This document shows, piece after piece, positions 33,670-43,059 of a DNA stretch of 64,000 nucleotides. The translations under genes and the position numbers were made by a program. Numbering within the stretch: position 1 is the stretch's first letter; every line of letters starts with the position of its first letter. Origin of the DNA: Flavobacterium sp. W4I14. Lineage in GTDB: Bacteria > Bacteroidota > Bacteroidia > Sphingobacteriales > Sphingobacteriaceae. The notes beneath the pieces are model-generated. The model was not told the DNA's origin. It did not search any database and was given only the letters and a program-made list of their open reading frames with translations. The stretch is taken from assembly GCA_030817875.1 (NCBI GenBank), contig JAUSZU010000001.1, positions 4,464,001 to 4,528,000 of the forward strand, given 5' to 3'.

Positions 33670-35550
33670 ATGAAAAAGTTATTATCTATTGTCCTATTCA
33701 TTTGTTTGGGTGGTTATACCGTTTCTGCCCAAGAACTTTATATGCCCAGAAATATAAAAGCAGCATATGCTAAGGGTACTCGTGCTATGAATGGAAAACC
33801 TGGCCCCAACTATTGGCAAAACCATGGTAAATACAACATGGATATTAAGGTAGATGCCGAAACCAAAGTGGTAAGCGGTAAAGAAGAAATTTTATATAGT
33901 AACAACAGCACCGATACTTTAAGAACTTTGGCCATTCGCTTTGTAAACAACCTGCATAAACCAACCTCACCGAGAGGTGGTGCCGTGAGCGAAGATTTTT
34001 TGAGCACAGGCTTAAATATCAGTTCTTTCTCTGTTGATGGCGAAACGTACAAAGTAGATAGCAAAAACTGGGGAACAGTTGGCAATGTAAAACTGAACAA
34101 ACCATTGCTTCCAAAATCGAAAATTGCGGTTAAAATAGAGTGGGATTATCCCCTCTCAAAAGAAAGTGGTCGTGAGGGACAGATTGATCCAAACTCTTTT
34201 TTTGTGGCTTACAGCTATCCACGTATCTCTGTATATGATGATTATAACGGCTGGGACCGCATTCCACACACTGATAGAGCCGAGTTCTATAACGACTTTA
34301 ATGATTACGAATTCTCGATCAAAGCGCCTAAAAACTATGTGGTTTATGCTACTGGCGATTTCCTGAATCCAGATGAGGTGTTACAACCAGAAATTTCTGC
34401 ACGTTTAAAAAAATCGTACAACGGTGATGAGCTCATCCACATTGCTACCGAGCAGGAAATGAAAGATGGCAAAGTAACCCAGCAAAAAGACTGGAACACC
34501 TGGAAATTTGCAGTAAAGCACATTACCGATGTTACTTTTGCGCTGAGCAACCATTATGTTTGGGATGGCGCTAGTGTGATTGTAGATAAAAGGACCAATC
34601 GCCGTGCAAGTGCACAGGCGGCTTACAATCCAACTACCGGAACAGATTTTACCAACTCGGTTAAATACAACCTTAATGCTTTAGATTGGTTCTCGAACAA
34701 TTGGCCGGGCATCCCCTATCCTTATGCCAAAACTATTGCTTTTCAAGGTTTTGCGGATATGGAGTATCCGATGATGGTTAATGATTCTCAATTTGGCGAT
34801 CCTGTTTTTGCACAATTGGTTCAGGACCATGAAGTAGCACATACTTACTTCCCTTTTTATATGGGTATTAACGAAACCCGTTATGCCTATATGGACGAGG
34901 GTTGGGCCACAACATTCGAATATTTAATCGGTATTGCAGAACACGGCAAAGAGGCTGCTGATAAGTTTTACAAAAACTTTAGGGTAAATAAATATATTAA
35001 TGATAAATCGACAGAAGAAGATCAACCGGTAATTTCCATGTCTGATCAGGTTTCGGGTTCGGGTTATGGGAATAACTCCTACGGAAAGGCTTCATTATCT
35101 TACCTGGCCTTAAAAGATATGCTGGGTGATGAGCTATTTAAAAAAGCATTGCATACCTATATGGGCAACTGGAATGGCAAACACCCTATTCCATGGGATT
35201 ATTTTAACTCGATGAATGCGGGATCTGGACAAAATTTAAACTGGTTTTTCCAGAATTGGTTTTTCACCAACAACTATCTTGATTTAGCCATTACCAAAGT
35301 AACACCTGCAAAAGGAAAATCTACCCTAACCATTAAAAATATTGGTGGATTTGTTATTCCTTTTGATGTGGTGATTACTTATACCGATGAAAAAACTGAA
35401 ACGATTCATAAAACGCCAGCGGTTTGGAAAGCAAACCAGAAAGAAGTGAATATAATTGTTAATACAGCTAAAAAAATAAAGTCAATTGGTTTAGATAATG
35501 GCATTTATGTAGATGCTACGCCGAAAGATAATGTTTGGTCAGCTAAATAG
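33670..35550 (+). CDS. Secreted M1-family metallopeptidase
   Basis: 626 residues with signal peptide (MKKLLSIVLFICLGGYTVSA). The zinc site HEVAH at 387-391 and a second ligand Glu410, 19 residues after the second His (MDEGW), match the HExxH-18-E pattern. The exopeptidase motif GAMEN/GxMEN appears as GFADMEYPMM, so the typical Gly-x-Met-Glu-Asn is altered. M1 enzymes are aminopeptidases; the secreted Bacteroidota branch is poorly characterised. The region before it is AT-rich without a clear promoter. Confidence 0.9.
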   Translation: MKKLLSIVLFICLGGYTVSAQELYMPRNIKAAYAKGTRAMNGKPGPNYWQNHGKYNMDIKVDAETKVVSGKEEILYSNNSTDTLRTLAIRFVNNLHKPTSPRGGAVSEDFLSTGLNISSFSVDGETYKVDSKNWGTVGNVKLNKPLLPKSKIAVKIEWDYPLSKESGREGQIDPNSFFVAYSYPRISVYDDYNGWDRIPHTDRAEFYNDFNDYEFSIKAPKNYVVYATGDFLNPDEVLQPEISARLKKSYNGDELIHIATEQEMKDGKVTQQKDWNTWKFAVKHITDVTFALSNHYVWDGASVIVDKRTNRRASAQAAYNPTTGTDFTNSVKYNLNALDWFSNNWPGIPYPYAKTIAFQGFADMEYPMMVNDSQFGDPVFAQLVQDHEVAHTYFPFYMGINETRYAYMDEGWATTFEYLIGIAEHGKEAADKFYKNFRVNKYINDKSTEEDQPVISMSDQVSGSGYGNNSYGKASLSYLALKDMLGDELFKKALHTYMGNWNGKHPIPWDYFNSMNAGSGQNLNWFFQNWFFTNNYLDLAITKVTPAKGKSTLTIKNIGGFVIPFDVVITYTDEKTETIHKTPAVWKANQKEVNIIVNTAKKIKSIGLDNGIYVDATPKDNVWSAK

Positions 35551-35610
35551 TTTGACAGTTCGCAGTTTTCAGTTGGCAGTTCGATACGGCTACCAACTGA
35601 AACTGTTAAC

Positions 35611-35729
35611 TAATAGTCCTCGTTTGTAACGAGGATTATCGGAATCCGCATTTATAATGCGACATAAACAAATTAACGGCGATAGAATCGCCTTTCTCCA
35701 CCATCTTCGTTACAAATGAGGACGATGGT
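35611..35729. repeat. Composite REP-like element with four small hairpins
   Basis: gtcctcgtttgtaacga (35616-35632) and tcgttacaaatgaggac (35706-35722) are near-perfect inverted arms of 17 bases. Between them are the hairpins cgcatttataatgcg and ggcgatagaatcgcc. Such tcctcgttwgtaacga words flank IS200-like transposase genes in other Bacteroidota. Confidence 0.6.
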
Positions 35730-35745
35730 ATCAAACTGAAAACCG

Positions 35746-36222
35746 TTAGCCGTTTTCGGCCTTGCAAGTAGGCTCGTGTTTAACCGGAAAATTTAGTGAA
35801 TTGGCAATAAAACACATTTTATTTGCCTCATGATGCAGCGAAGCTGCAAGTTCGTAATGTGCCTTATCGGCTATTAAAACCTGGGGATGAAGGGTAACCT
35901 CTCTAAAACGGCCACTTCCATCAGCAGATTCTTCCATTGTGCCTATTGCCTCATCTTTATAATCGATTACCACGATCTCATTTTTAGAGCATAAGTGTAA
36001 ATACCACAGCATATGACAGCTGGATATTGAGGCCAATAACAGATCTTCAGGGTTATATTTAGATTTATCACCCAAAAAAGCAGAATCAGACGATCCTGAA
36101 ATGTCGGCTTTGCCTTTTACTGAAATTACATAATCGCGATCGTACGAACGGTAATCCATTGTACCCGAGCCTTTATTGCCCGTCCAAGTAACTGTAGTTG
36201 AATATAAATGATCTTTCGGCAT
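35746..36222 (-). CDS. OsmC-family peroxiredoxin-like protein
   Basis: 158 residues. The OsmC/Ohr fold is visible: start TVTWTGNKGSGTMDYRSYDR, a first catalytic cysteine in ASISSCHMLWYL, and a second in NKMCFIANSLNFPV. Family members reduce organic hydroperoxides with two cysteines. A stand-alone gene on the minus strand, preceded by repeats. Confidence 0.9.
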   Translation of the reverse strand: MPKDHLYSTTVTWTGNKGSGTMDYRSYDRDYVISVKGKADISGSSDSAFLGDKSKYNPEDLLLASISSCHMLWYLHLCSKNEIVVIDYKDEAIGTMEESADGSGRFREVTLHPQVLIADKAHYELAASLHHEANKMCFIANSLNFPVKHEPTCKAENG

Positions 36223-36407
36223 GATAAAATTGGTTAGATTATATAGCCAATTTAAGAAAATAAAATTGAGATTATCTATTTTTTAGACCTATATGATTTC
36301 CTGCGAAAATCTGCTAGGCCGGATAGCAGGATGCAGATAGTGTGGTGCAGAGACAGGCATCCGTAGATTGATTACTTTGAAACTATGAAGGGAGACGCTG
36401 GGTCGTC

Positions 36408-36425
36408 ATCCGATAGCTATCGGAT
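36408..36425. repeat. 18-bp palindrome atccgatagctatcggat
   Basis: Perfect palindrome. Other copies at 27392-27409, 27802-27819 and 37094-37111. Confidence 0.75.
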
Positions 36426-36709
36426 CACGCGAAGGTGGAAACCTTAAGCCATGAGCGACTAATATATTCGTGCTTTTTGTATTTTGCCTTCCCTCATCAT
36501 TTTCCATACCCCAATACCGACACAGCTGTGGTCCAAAATAACCCCAGGCTATGTTTTGCTTCACCTTTTATTTAGCTATTGTTAACCCGCCAACCTAAGG
36601 CGATGCAAATCTTTGACATCGCTGATCTTCAACGTGACTCTATCTCAACCAAAGCAGGTGCGAAGCAGTAGGCAAATAGGTATACAGCAGGGTGCAGGCA
36701 AGCCTAGCC

Positions 36710-36760
36710 GGAAGGTGGCCTAAACGTGGGGTAAAGGTGGCGTAAAGGTGGGGTTTTGGG
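36710..36760 (+). repeat. G-rich tandem of ~11-bp words
   Basis: gaaggtggcc, taaacgtgggg, taaaggtggcg, taaaggtgggg, ttttggg follow each other. G runs at about 11-base steps could form a quadruplex on this strand. No gene overlaps. Confidence 0.5.
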
Positions 36761-37093
36761 TTTTTAATCAGATCGATTAAATTGAATAATCATTCTTTTG
36801 TTTAACCCAATATACTAAAATTATCGCTCCGGAACGGAATAATCAAAATTAACAGGCAACTGGGCGATCTTGTTTTTTACAAATCAAGAAGTAACTACAG
36901 GGCAATGTTCAGTGTCATTAAGTTAAAGCAGAATGTTGTCAGTTTGAACCTGTCAAAGACCTTTAATTGTCGAAAATAAAAAAAATGCCGCAACATGCTC
37001 TGGATGGCAATGCTATTTTTATTTTCCTCTTAAATGGCAGAAACAGTAGTTTATTTTAGGGTTTGAAGGTCACAACCGCTCTGTATGAACCTG

Positions 37094-37111
37094 ATCCGAT
37101 AGCTATCGGAT
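37094..37111. repeat. 18-bp palindrome atccgatagctatcggat
   Basis: Perfect palindrome, fourth copy in the window. Confidence 0.75.
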
Positions 37112-37218
37112 GTAATGATTTCAGACATTAAGTCTGGAGTAATGGAAAGCAGGACAGAACCTCAAATACTGGCAGTGCTCCTGCTTTCCAAATTAAACTA
37201 AGTCTGGATTATGGTTCA

Positions 37219-38145
37219 CTAAAAATTAAGATCCCTTAACTTCTCAGCCAAAACCTCCGAAATTTTACGGTAAGAATCGAATGTCCAACCACCAACATGT
37301 GGCGTTAAAATTACCTTTTCGTTATTTTTAAGTTCATCGTACCAAATCTGTTCGCCCAATGCAGGAAATTTTTCTGTTTGCAGCACATCCAGTCCAGCAC
37401 CTAAAATCTTTCCGCTTTTAATTGCGTTCAACACTGCTGGCGTATTTACAATTTCGCCCCTCGCGGTATTGATAAAGAAAATGGGCTTTTTAAAATGATA
37501 AAGATACTCCTCGTCAATCATTTGCCTGGTTTCGGTTGTTAAGGGAATATGCAAGCTCAGTACATCACTGTGTTTCACAATTTCTTCCATGCTTACCTCG
37601 CGGGCAAAAGCATCAGAAAAGCCAGTTTTATACTTATCATAGGCCATTACATCTACCTCGAAACCCACCAGTTTCTTCGCAAAGCTCTGTCCCATAAAGC
37701 CATAACCAATAATGCCTACCTTTTTGCCTTTCAATTCGTAACCACGGTTACCTTCCCTATCCCATACTCCGTTTCTAATCTCAATATCGGCCCTGCGGAA
37801 GTTGTTCATCAACGATAAAAGCAGCCCCGTCGCATGTTCGCCAACGGCATCACAATTACCTTCGGGCGCATTAATTAGCTCGATATTTCTTTCGAAAGCG
37901 ATTTTATCATCAATATTATCTAAGCCCGCCCCCGCTCTTGCCACAAACTTTAAGTTTGGAGCGGCAGCAAAAATTTCGGTGTCTATCCTAAATTTCGTTC
38001 TTACCGCAATACCTGTATAATCTTTTATTTTATCTAATGTTTGTTGGCGGGTAATCTGTGGTTCATCATCAACCTGGTAGCCCATAGCAATAGCCTGCTC
38101 TTTAAATGCAGGATGCAAATCATCAACAATTAATATCCTATTCAT
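37219..38145 (-). CDS. D-isomer 2-hydroxyacid dehydrogenase
   Basis: 308 residues from the ATG at 38145. Rossmann fold VGIIGYGFMGQSFAKKL, catalytic Arg in NTARGEIV and the His of TPHVGGWT. LNAIKSGKILGAGLDV is the family motif 3. The family includes phosphoglycerate and glyoxylate/hydroxypyruvate dehydrogenases. The length is too short for a SerA with an ACT domain, so the exact substrate is open. A stretch of repeats flanks it. Confidence 0.9.
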   Translation of the reverse strand: MNRILIVDDLHPAFKEQAIAMGYQVDDEPQITRQQTLDKIKDYTGIAVRTKFRIDTEIFAAAPNLKFVARAGAGLDNIDDKIAFERNIELINAPEGNCDAVGEHATGLLLSLMNNFRRADIEIRNGVWDREGNRGYELKGKKVGIIGYGFMGQSFAKKLVGFEVDVMAYDKYKTGFSDAFAREVSMEEIVKHSDVLSLHIPLTTETRQMIDEEYLYHFKKPIFFINTARGEIVNTPAVLNAIKSGKILGAGLDVLQTEKFPALGEQIWYDELKNNEKVILTPHVGGWTFDSYRKISEVLAEKLRDLNF

Positions 38146-38363
38146 AATAAACAAAAGTAACATTTTGCAAATTGTTCAATTGTAATATTCTTTTATAGTT
38201 GAGGCAAAACTGAAAACTGCCAATTACTAACCGCCAACTGCAGAATAACCCACAAAAATATTACTATAAAATGGCTGTAATAAAATAGTTACGGCTCCTT
38301 AATTAAACTTAGTTGCCGTTACTTTGTCTCCCTTTACAAAAACACACGAAATTTTATTTTTTA

Positions 38364-40853
38364 ATGAGACTTTTACAATCGAGAACAATACAGATTACCC
38401 TTTTACTTTTAAGCTTATCTTTTAGTCTTTTCGCGCAAACAGGTGGAAAAGCAAAAATTACCGGAGTACTTAAAGACGCAAAAACACAAGAAACCGTTCC
38501 ATTTGCTACCGCTGTTTTAATTGATAAAGCAACAAGCAAAAATGCAAAAATTGCCCAAACAGATGTAAACGGTGCATTTGTAATGGCAGACATTCCTGCT
38601 GGCACTTTCACCTTTAAAATAAGCTTTGTGGGCTACCAAACCATGGTTAGAGATAATATAGCCATTACCGCCGCTACTGGCACCTTAAACTTTGGCGACA
38701 TTAAAATGAATCCTTCAAAAGGAAATATGCTGAGCGAAATTACCGTAACAGGGCAAAAACAAGGTATGCAAATGGGGATCGACAAAAAGATTTTTGCTGT
38801 AGACCAGAGCGTAATCAGCGAAGGTGGCTCAGCAGGCGATTTATTGCAGAATGTTCCTTCAGTTTCTACCGATATGGATGGCAATGTGAGTTTACGTGGC
38901 TCTACAGGCGTAAAAGTTTTAATTGATGGAAAACCATCTTTAATTGCCGGCGGTAATGTAGCGCAGATCCTTCAATCGATCCCGGCCAGCTCAATAGAAA
39001 GCGTTGAGGTAATTACGAACCCATCGGCTAAATATGATGCAGAAGGTCAGTCAGGAATCATCAACATCGTACTGAAGAAAAATACGAAACTTGGCTTTAA
39101 CGGCTCAGTGGCACTAACTGCAGGTAACCGCGATAACTATAATGCCAACACTAATTTAAGTTTTCAGAATAGCAAAGTAAACCTTTACGGAAACTATGGC
39201 TATCGCTATGGCAACCGTGTGGGTGGCGGTTTTCAGGATATTACCTACAAAACACCAACCAGTTCAACAGCTTTCGCAAATCAGAATACCGTTTCTAATT
39301 CTTCTGATAGAGGGCATAATGCTAAAGCTGGTTTAGATTATTATTTGGCGCCAAAAAGCGTAATCAGCTTATCGGGTGGTTTTAACTCAAGAGAAAATGA
39401 GCGGAACGAACTGCTTAATATTAGACAATTAAGTGCAAACCAGTCGCCTGTTTTATTAAGCAACAGAATCAATAATAATGACGGTTATGGAAAAAGTTAT
39501 GACCTGAATTTAGATTATGTACAGAAGTTTAAAAAACCAAAGGAAGAGTTAACCTTCAACTTTGGTTATTCGTATGGTACAAATAACAACGACCAAACTT
39601 ACAGCACCAATTCCACTAACCGAAATGGTGTTCCGATTGATGAAACCTTAAGTTTACAGCGTGTTTTTAATACAGGCAATAACACCAATTACAACATCCA
39701 GACTGATTATGCATTACCTGTTGGTAAAGCTGGTAAAATTGAAGTGGGTTACCGCAGCCAGATCCGCCTAGGAAACAATGATCAATACGCAGATTCGATT
39801 CCTACCAATACGAATATTTATGTCAGCAACAATAAGTTAATTAACGGTTTCGATAGTAAGGATCAGGTGCACGCACTTTATTTCAATTACCAGAATCAGA
39901 TTAAAGACTTTGGTTACCAAATTGGATTAAGAGGAGAAGATGCGCGTTTAGATACACATTTAGAAGGTTACACGGGCAATGTATTAACCACGGCTGAGGG
40001 AAATATCCACTACAAAAGGATCTATCCAAGTATTTTCTTAACGCAGAAATTAAAGGGCGATAATCAACTCCAATTGAGTTATACACGCCGCGTAAACCGC
40101 CCTCGCCCTTGGGATACCAATCCATTTTTAGACGTTTCGGATCCTTTAAACTATAGAGGTGGTAACCCGAATTTATTGCCCGAGGATGTACACTCTTTCG
40201 AATTGGGATATAGTAAATACTGGAAAAAAGTAACCTTAACCTCGAGTTTGTATTTCCGCCAAACCAATGATGTAATTCAACGGGTAAGAAGTACGCCAGT
40301 TAACGGAATTATTACTTCAACCCCTCAAAATTTAACAAACCAGATTAATAGCGGTTTAGAATTAATTGGCCGTTTTGATTTGATCAAAGCTTTAAACTTC
40401 ACCACCAACGTAAACTTGTACCAAGCAAAGTTTGCTGGAGATGCACGATTTGACATTCCATCGAGCAGTGGCTTTAGCTGGAACGCCAACCTGACCGGAA
40501 ATTTAACCGTTGCAAAAAATGTATCGCTGCAGTTACGCGGCGATTACAGAGCACCAGAAGTGATGGCACAGGGAAAACGTAATGCTATGTATGGGGTTGA
40601 CGGTGGAGCTAAATACGATTTCCCGAACAAAAAAGCATCTTTAAGTTTCAATGTTCGTGATGTATTTAACACCAGAAGATGGAGCATGACCACTGAAGAT
40701 AGAGCCACAATTGTTGATTTTGAACGCCAGTTTCAGGGAACAATGGGGAATTTAACCTTCTCTTACCGCTTTGGAAAAACTACATTTACCGGTACGAATA
40801 AAAAGAAGAAAGACGACCAGCAGGACAACCGCCCTGACGAGGGATCATTCTAA
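38364..40853 (+). CDS. TonB-dependent outer-membrane receptor (outer-membrane beta-barrel family)
   Basis: 829 residues from the ATG at 38364, which opens a signal peptide (LQSRTIQITLLLLSLSFSLFA). A CarboxypepD-regulatory-like N-terminal domain follows (ITGVLKDAKTQETVPFATAV, DVNGAFVMADIPAGTFTFKI). The plug domain has GDLLQNVPSVSTDMDGNVSLRG and VLIDGKPS, IPASSIESVEVITNPSAKYDAEG. The C-terminal barrel belongs to the outer-membrane beta-barrel family (no SusC-type linker). No SusD partner is encoded nearby. Substrate unknown; barrel strands are rich in N/Y/F. Confidence 0.92.
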   Translation: MRLLQSRTIQITLLLLSLSFSLFAQTGGKAKITGVLKDAKTQETVPFATAVLIDKATSKNAKIAQTDVNGAFVMADIPAGTFTFKISFVGYQTMVRDNIAITAATGTLNFGDIKMNPSKGNMLSEITVTGQKQGMQMGIDKKIFAVDQSVISEGGSAGDLLQNVPSVSTDMDGNVSLRGSTGVKVLIDGKPSLIAGGNVAQILQSIPASSIESVEVITNPSAKYDAEGQSGIINIVLKKNTKLGFNGSVALTAGNRDNYNANTNLSFQNSKVNLYGNYGYRYGNRVGGGFQDITYKTPTSSTAFANQNTVSNSSDRGHNAKAGLDYYLAPKSVISLSGGFNSRENERNELLNIRQLSANQSPVLLSNRINNNDGYGKSYDLNLDYVQKFKKPKEELTFNFGYSYGTNNNDQTYSTNSTNRNGVPIDETLSLQRVFNTGNNTNYNIQTDYALPVGKAGKIEVGYRSQIRLGNNDQYADSIPTNTNIYVSNNKLINGFDSKDQVHALYFNYQNQIKDFGYQIGLRGEDARLDTHLEGYTGNVLTTAEGNIHYKRIYPSIFLTQKLKGDNQLQLSYTRRVNRPRPWDTNPFLDVSDPLNYRGGNPNLLPEDVHSFELGYSKYWKKVTLTSSLYFRQTNDVIQRVRSTPVNGIITSTPQNLTNQINSGLELIGRFDLIKALNFTTNVNLYQAKFAGDARFDIPSSSGFSWNANLTGNLTVAKNVSLQLRGDYRAPEVMAQGKRNAMYGVDGGAKYDFPNKKASLSFNVRDVFNTRRWSMTTEDRATIVDFERQFQGTMGNLTFSYRFGKTTFTGTNKKKKDDQQDNRPDEGSF

Positions 40854-40861
40854 TTTTAGCC

Positions 40862-40896
40862 AAGGGAGCTTAGAAAAAATCTAAGCACCCTTTTTT
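40862..40896 (+). terminator. Terminator after the TonB-dependent receptor
   Basis: aagggagcttaga, loop aaaaa, tctaagcaccctttttt. A long stem followed by six T residues. Confidence 0.75.
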
Positions 40897-40957
40897 GCTC
40901 TAAATTTTCTTCAATACAATTTCTACCTTATAAAACTGTAAGTTGTTATCTTGCAGC

Positions 40958-41512
40958 ATGGAAGAGATCAACCCTTGGAAAACGCTAGAGAGCGAGGTAA
41001 AGTACGATAACAACTGGATCCGCTTAACCGAACATCAGGTAATTAACCCCTCTGGCGGAAAAGGAATTTATGGCACCGTTCACTTCAAAAACCTGGCGAT
41101 CGGAATCCTCCCACTAGATGAAAATTACAATACCTGGTTGGTTGGTCAATATCGGTATGCCCTTAATGCCTACAGCTGGGAAATCCCAGAGGGAGGTGGT
41201 CCATTTCACAAAGCATCACTAGAAAGCGCCAGAAGGGAATTATTGGAAGAAACGGGAATGAGTGCCAGAAGCTGGAAAGAGATCCAAAGAATGCACTTGT
41301 CCAACTCTGTGAGCGATGAACTGAGCATAATCTATGTTGCCACTGGTTTAATTCAAGGTATCGCAATGCCAGAAGAAACGGAACAACTCGTGGTGAAAAA
41401 ATTGCCCTTTGATGAGGTTTATCAAATGGTTTTGAACGGAGAGATTACCGACTCGATAAGCGTTGCCGCAATTTTAAAAGCAAAGCTGATGATAATGAAT
41501 GGCGAATTGTAG
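40958..41512 (+). CDS. NUDIX hydrolase
   Basis: 184 residues from the ATG at 40958. The Nudix box reads GGGPFHKASLESARRELLEE then TGM. The REXXEE core is intact, but the first conserved Glu (consensus G-x5-E) is Lys here. Relatives include ADP-ribose or GDP-mannose pyrophosphatases. The last ~44 codons from 41380 on are repeated in two more tandem copies downstream. The intact copy ends at the TAG at 41510. A TATCTTGC element lies just before the start. Confidence 0.88.
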   Translation: MEEINPWKTLESEVKYDNNWIRLTEHQVINPSGGKGIYGTVHFKNLAIGILPLDENYNTWLVGQYRYALNAYSWEIPEGGGPFHKASLESARRELLEETGMSARSWKEIQRMHLSNSVSDELSIIYVATGLIQGIAMPEETEQLVVKKLPFDEVYQMVLNGEITDSISVAAILKAKLMIMNGEL

Positions 41513-42217
41513 CCTGTACAACCACCAAATGTTCCTAACGGAACATAAAAATATTGCATATTTTTTTCTACCTGGCATATGTCCCGATGGGACATTAGGG
41601 GCAATCTGGTGAATTATAAGATTTTTTTAAAAAAAATGGGCGCACCTTTATTTACCCTAAGGAACAACTCATGGTTAAAAATTGCCATTTGATGAGGCTT
41701 ATCAAATAGTTTTGAATGGAGAGATTACCGACTGGATAAGCTTTGCCTCATTCTTAAAAGCCAAGCTGATGACAATGAATGGCGAATTGTAGCTCGGACA
41801 ACCACCAAATGTTCCTAACGGAACATAAAAATATTGCATATTTTTTTCTATCCGGCATATGTCCCGATGGGACATTAGGGGCAATCTGGTGAATTATAAG
41901 ATTTTTTTAAAAAAAATGGGCGCACCTTTATTTACCCTAAGGAACAACTCATGGTTAAAAATTGCCATTTGATGAGGCTTATCAAATAGTTTTGAATGGA
42001 GAGATTACCGACTGGATAAGCTTTGCCTCATTCTTAAAAGCCAAGCTGATGACAATGAATGGCGAATTGTAGCTCGGACAACCACCAAATGTTCCTAACG
42101 GAACATAAAAATATTGCATATTTTTTTCTACCTGGCATATGTCCCGATGGGACATTAGGGGCAATCTGATGAATTATAAGATTTTTTTAAAAAAATGGGC
42201 ACACCTTTATTTACTCC
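41380..42217. repeat. Three tandem 280-bp units that include the NUDIX 3' end
   Basis: The word gagattaccgact begins at 41441, 41721 and 42001, an exact 280-bp period. Unit 1 is the real end of the NUDIX gene plus 145 bp of downstream DNA. Units 2 and 3 carry the same coding end in a broken frame (gatgaggcttatcaaatagt). They share base changes against unit 1, so they were copied from one another. Each unit holds the hairpins atgttcctaacggaacat and atgtcccgatgggacat. Confidence 0.9.
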
Positions 42218-42561
42218 AAGTTCTTATTATTTTGTTACTAAATCTATAAGCTGTTCCGTAGGAACAAATCCTAGGTAGAAATAATACAAATTGCAATTTT
42301 CGTTCCGTAGGAACGTTTCGTGACCAATAAAAGATGCTACATCTTTTATAATTCAAAAAATTATACCTAATTTAAGATTGCAAAACAATGCATCGACCCT
42401 TATTTAATAAGATATTTGTTTTAAATTGCTAATGCAACCCCTAAATATTAAATCATCCTAAAAATTATTAATGTCCAGTATGGGCATTTCCTTGGTAGAA
42501 ATTGTACACAGCAATTTTCGTTCCGTAGGAACGTTTGATTATGATTTAAATTTAAAATACC
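41513..42561. other. Hairpin-rich stretch between NUDIX and tnpA
   Basis: About one kb without a gene other than the broken NUDIX 3' copies. It holds nine small hairpins: three each of atgttcctaacggaacat (41529, 41809, 42089), atgtcccgatgggacat (41579, 41859, 42139) and gttccgtaggaac (42253, 42302, 42520). Two of the last type share the context gcaattttcgttccgtagg. Confidence 0.7.
42253..42537. repeat. Three GTTCCGTAGGAAC hairpins upstream of tnpA
   Basis: Hairpins at 42253-42265, 42301-42315 and 42519-42533. The last two share a longer upstream block starting with the word ggtagaaat and ending gcaattttcgttccg, and the third sits 29 bp before the tnpA start. They are candidates for the left-end recognition hairpins of an IS200/IS605-type element. 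Confidence 0.65.
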
Positions 42562-43023
42562 ATGCCGAATACCTATACCCAATTGCATATTCAATTTGTT
42601 TTTGCCGTTAAATTTCGCGCCTCATTAATTCATAAAGATTGGAAAGAAAGGCTTTTGAAATATATCACAGGGATATTTCAGGCAAATAACCATAAAATGA
42701 TCCAGATCAATTGTATGCCAGATCATATTCACATCTTTATTGGTATGCGGCCACACCAATCCATTTCCAGCCTGATCCAGAATGTAAAAACAGAAAGTTC
42801 AAAATGGATTAACGATCAGAGATTTTGTAAAGTTAAATTTGCCTGGCAAGAAGGTTATGCCGCATTCTCTTATTCAAAAAGCCATGTTCAACAAGTTATT
42901 CAATACATCCAAAACCAGGAACAGCACCATAAAAAGGAGACCTTTTTACAAGAGTATACCAGTTTCTTAAAAACGTTTGAGATTGGATACGAAGAAAAAT
43001 ACATCTTCAAAGAACCAGAATAA
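42562..43023 (+). CDS. IS200/IS605-family (Y1 HUH) transposase
   Basis: 153 residues. Start NTYTQLHIQFVFAVKFRASL. The HUH metal-binding pair is in NCMPDHIHIFIG, and the catalytic Tyr in SHVQQVIQYIQNQEQHH. TnpA of this family cuts single-stranded hairpins and joins DNA ends through a 5'-phosphotyrosine. No orfB/tnpB gene follows. The hairpins just upstream are the natural substrates to suspect; none is found directly downstream, so the element may be one-sided or a domesticated RAYT-like gene. Confidence 0.92.
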   Translation: MPNTYTQLHIQFVFAVKFRASLIHKDWKERLLKYITGIFQANNHKMIQINCMPDHIHIFIGMRPHQSISSLIQNVKTESSKWINDQRFCKVKFAWQEGYAAFSYSKSHVQQVIQYIQNQEQHHKKETFLQEYTSFLKTFEIGYEEKYIFKEPE

Positions 43024-43031
43024 TTTATTAT

Positions 43032-43039
43032 TATCTTTG
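43032..43039 (+). promoter_or_regulatory. -7 element of plsC
   Basis: TATCTTTG then C, 20 bases before the ATG at 43060. It lies immediately after the tnpA stop, so plsC has its own promoter. Confidence 0.5.
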
Positions 43040-43059
43040 CCATCTATTAAATCAACCAG

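Larger units (their letters stand above)
36223..37218. other. Repeat-rich gene-free stretch
   Basis: One kb with no credible gene. It carries two copies of the palindrome atccgatagctatcggat (36408-36425, 37094-37111) and an 11-bp G-rich tandem at 36710-36760. The short frames here lack recognisable protein sequence. Confidence 0.55.

Noticed and set aside
41422-42164. Three similar minus-strand 60-codon frames
   Set aside because: They are antisense copies of the 280-bp tandem repeat and share changes with it. Their similarity comes from the repeat, not from a gene family.
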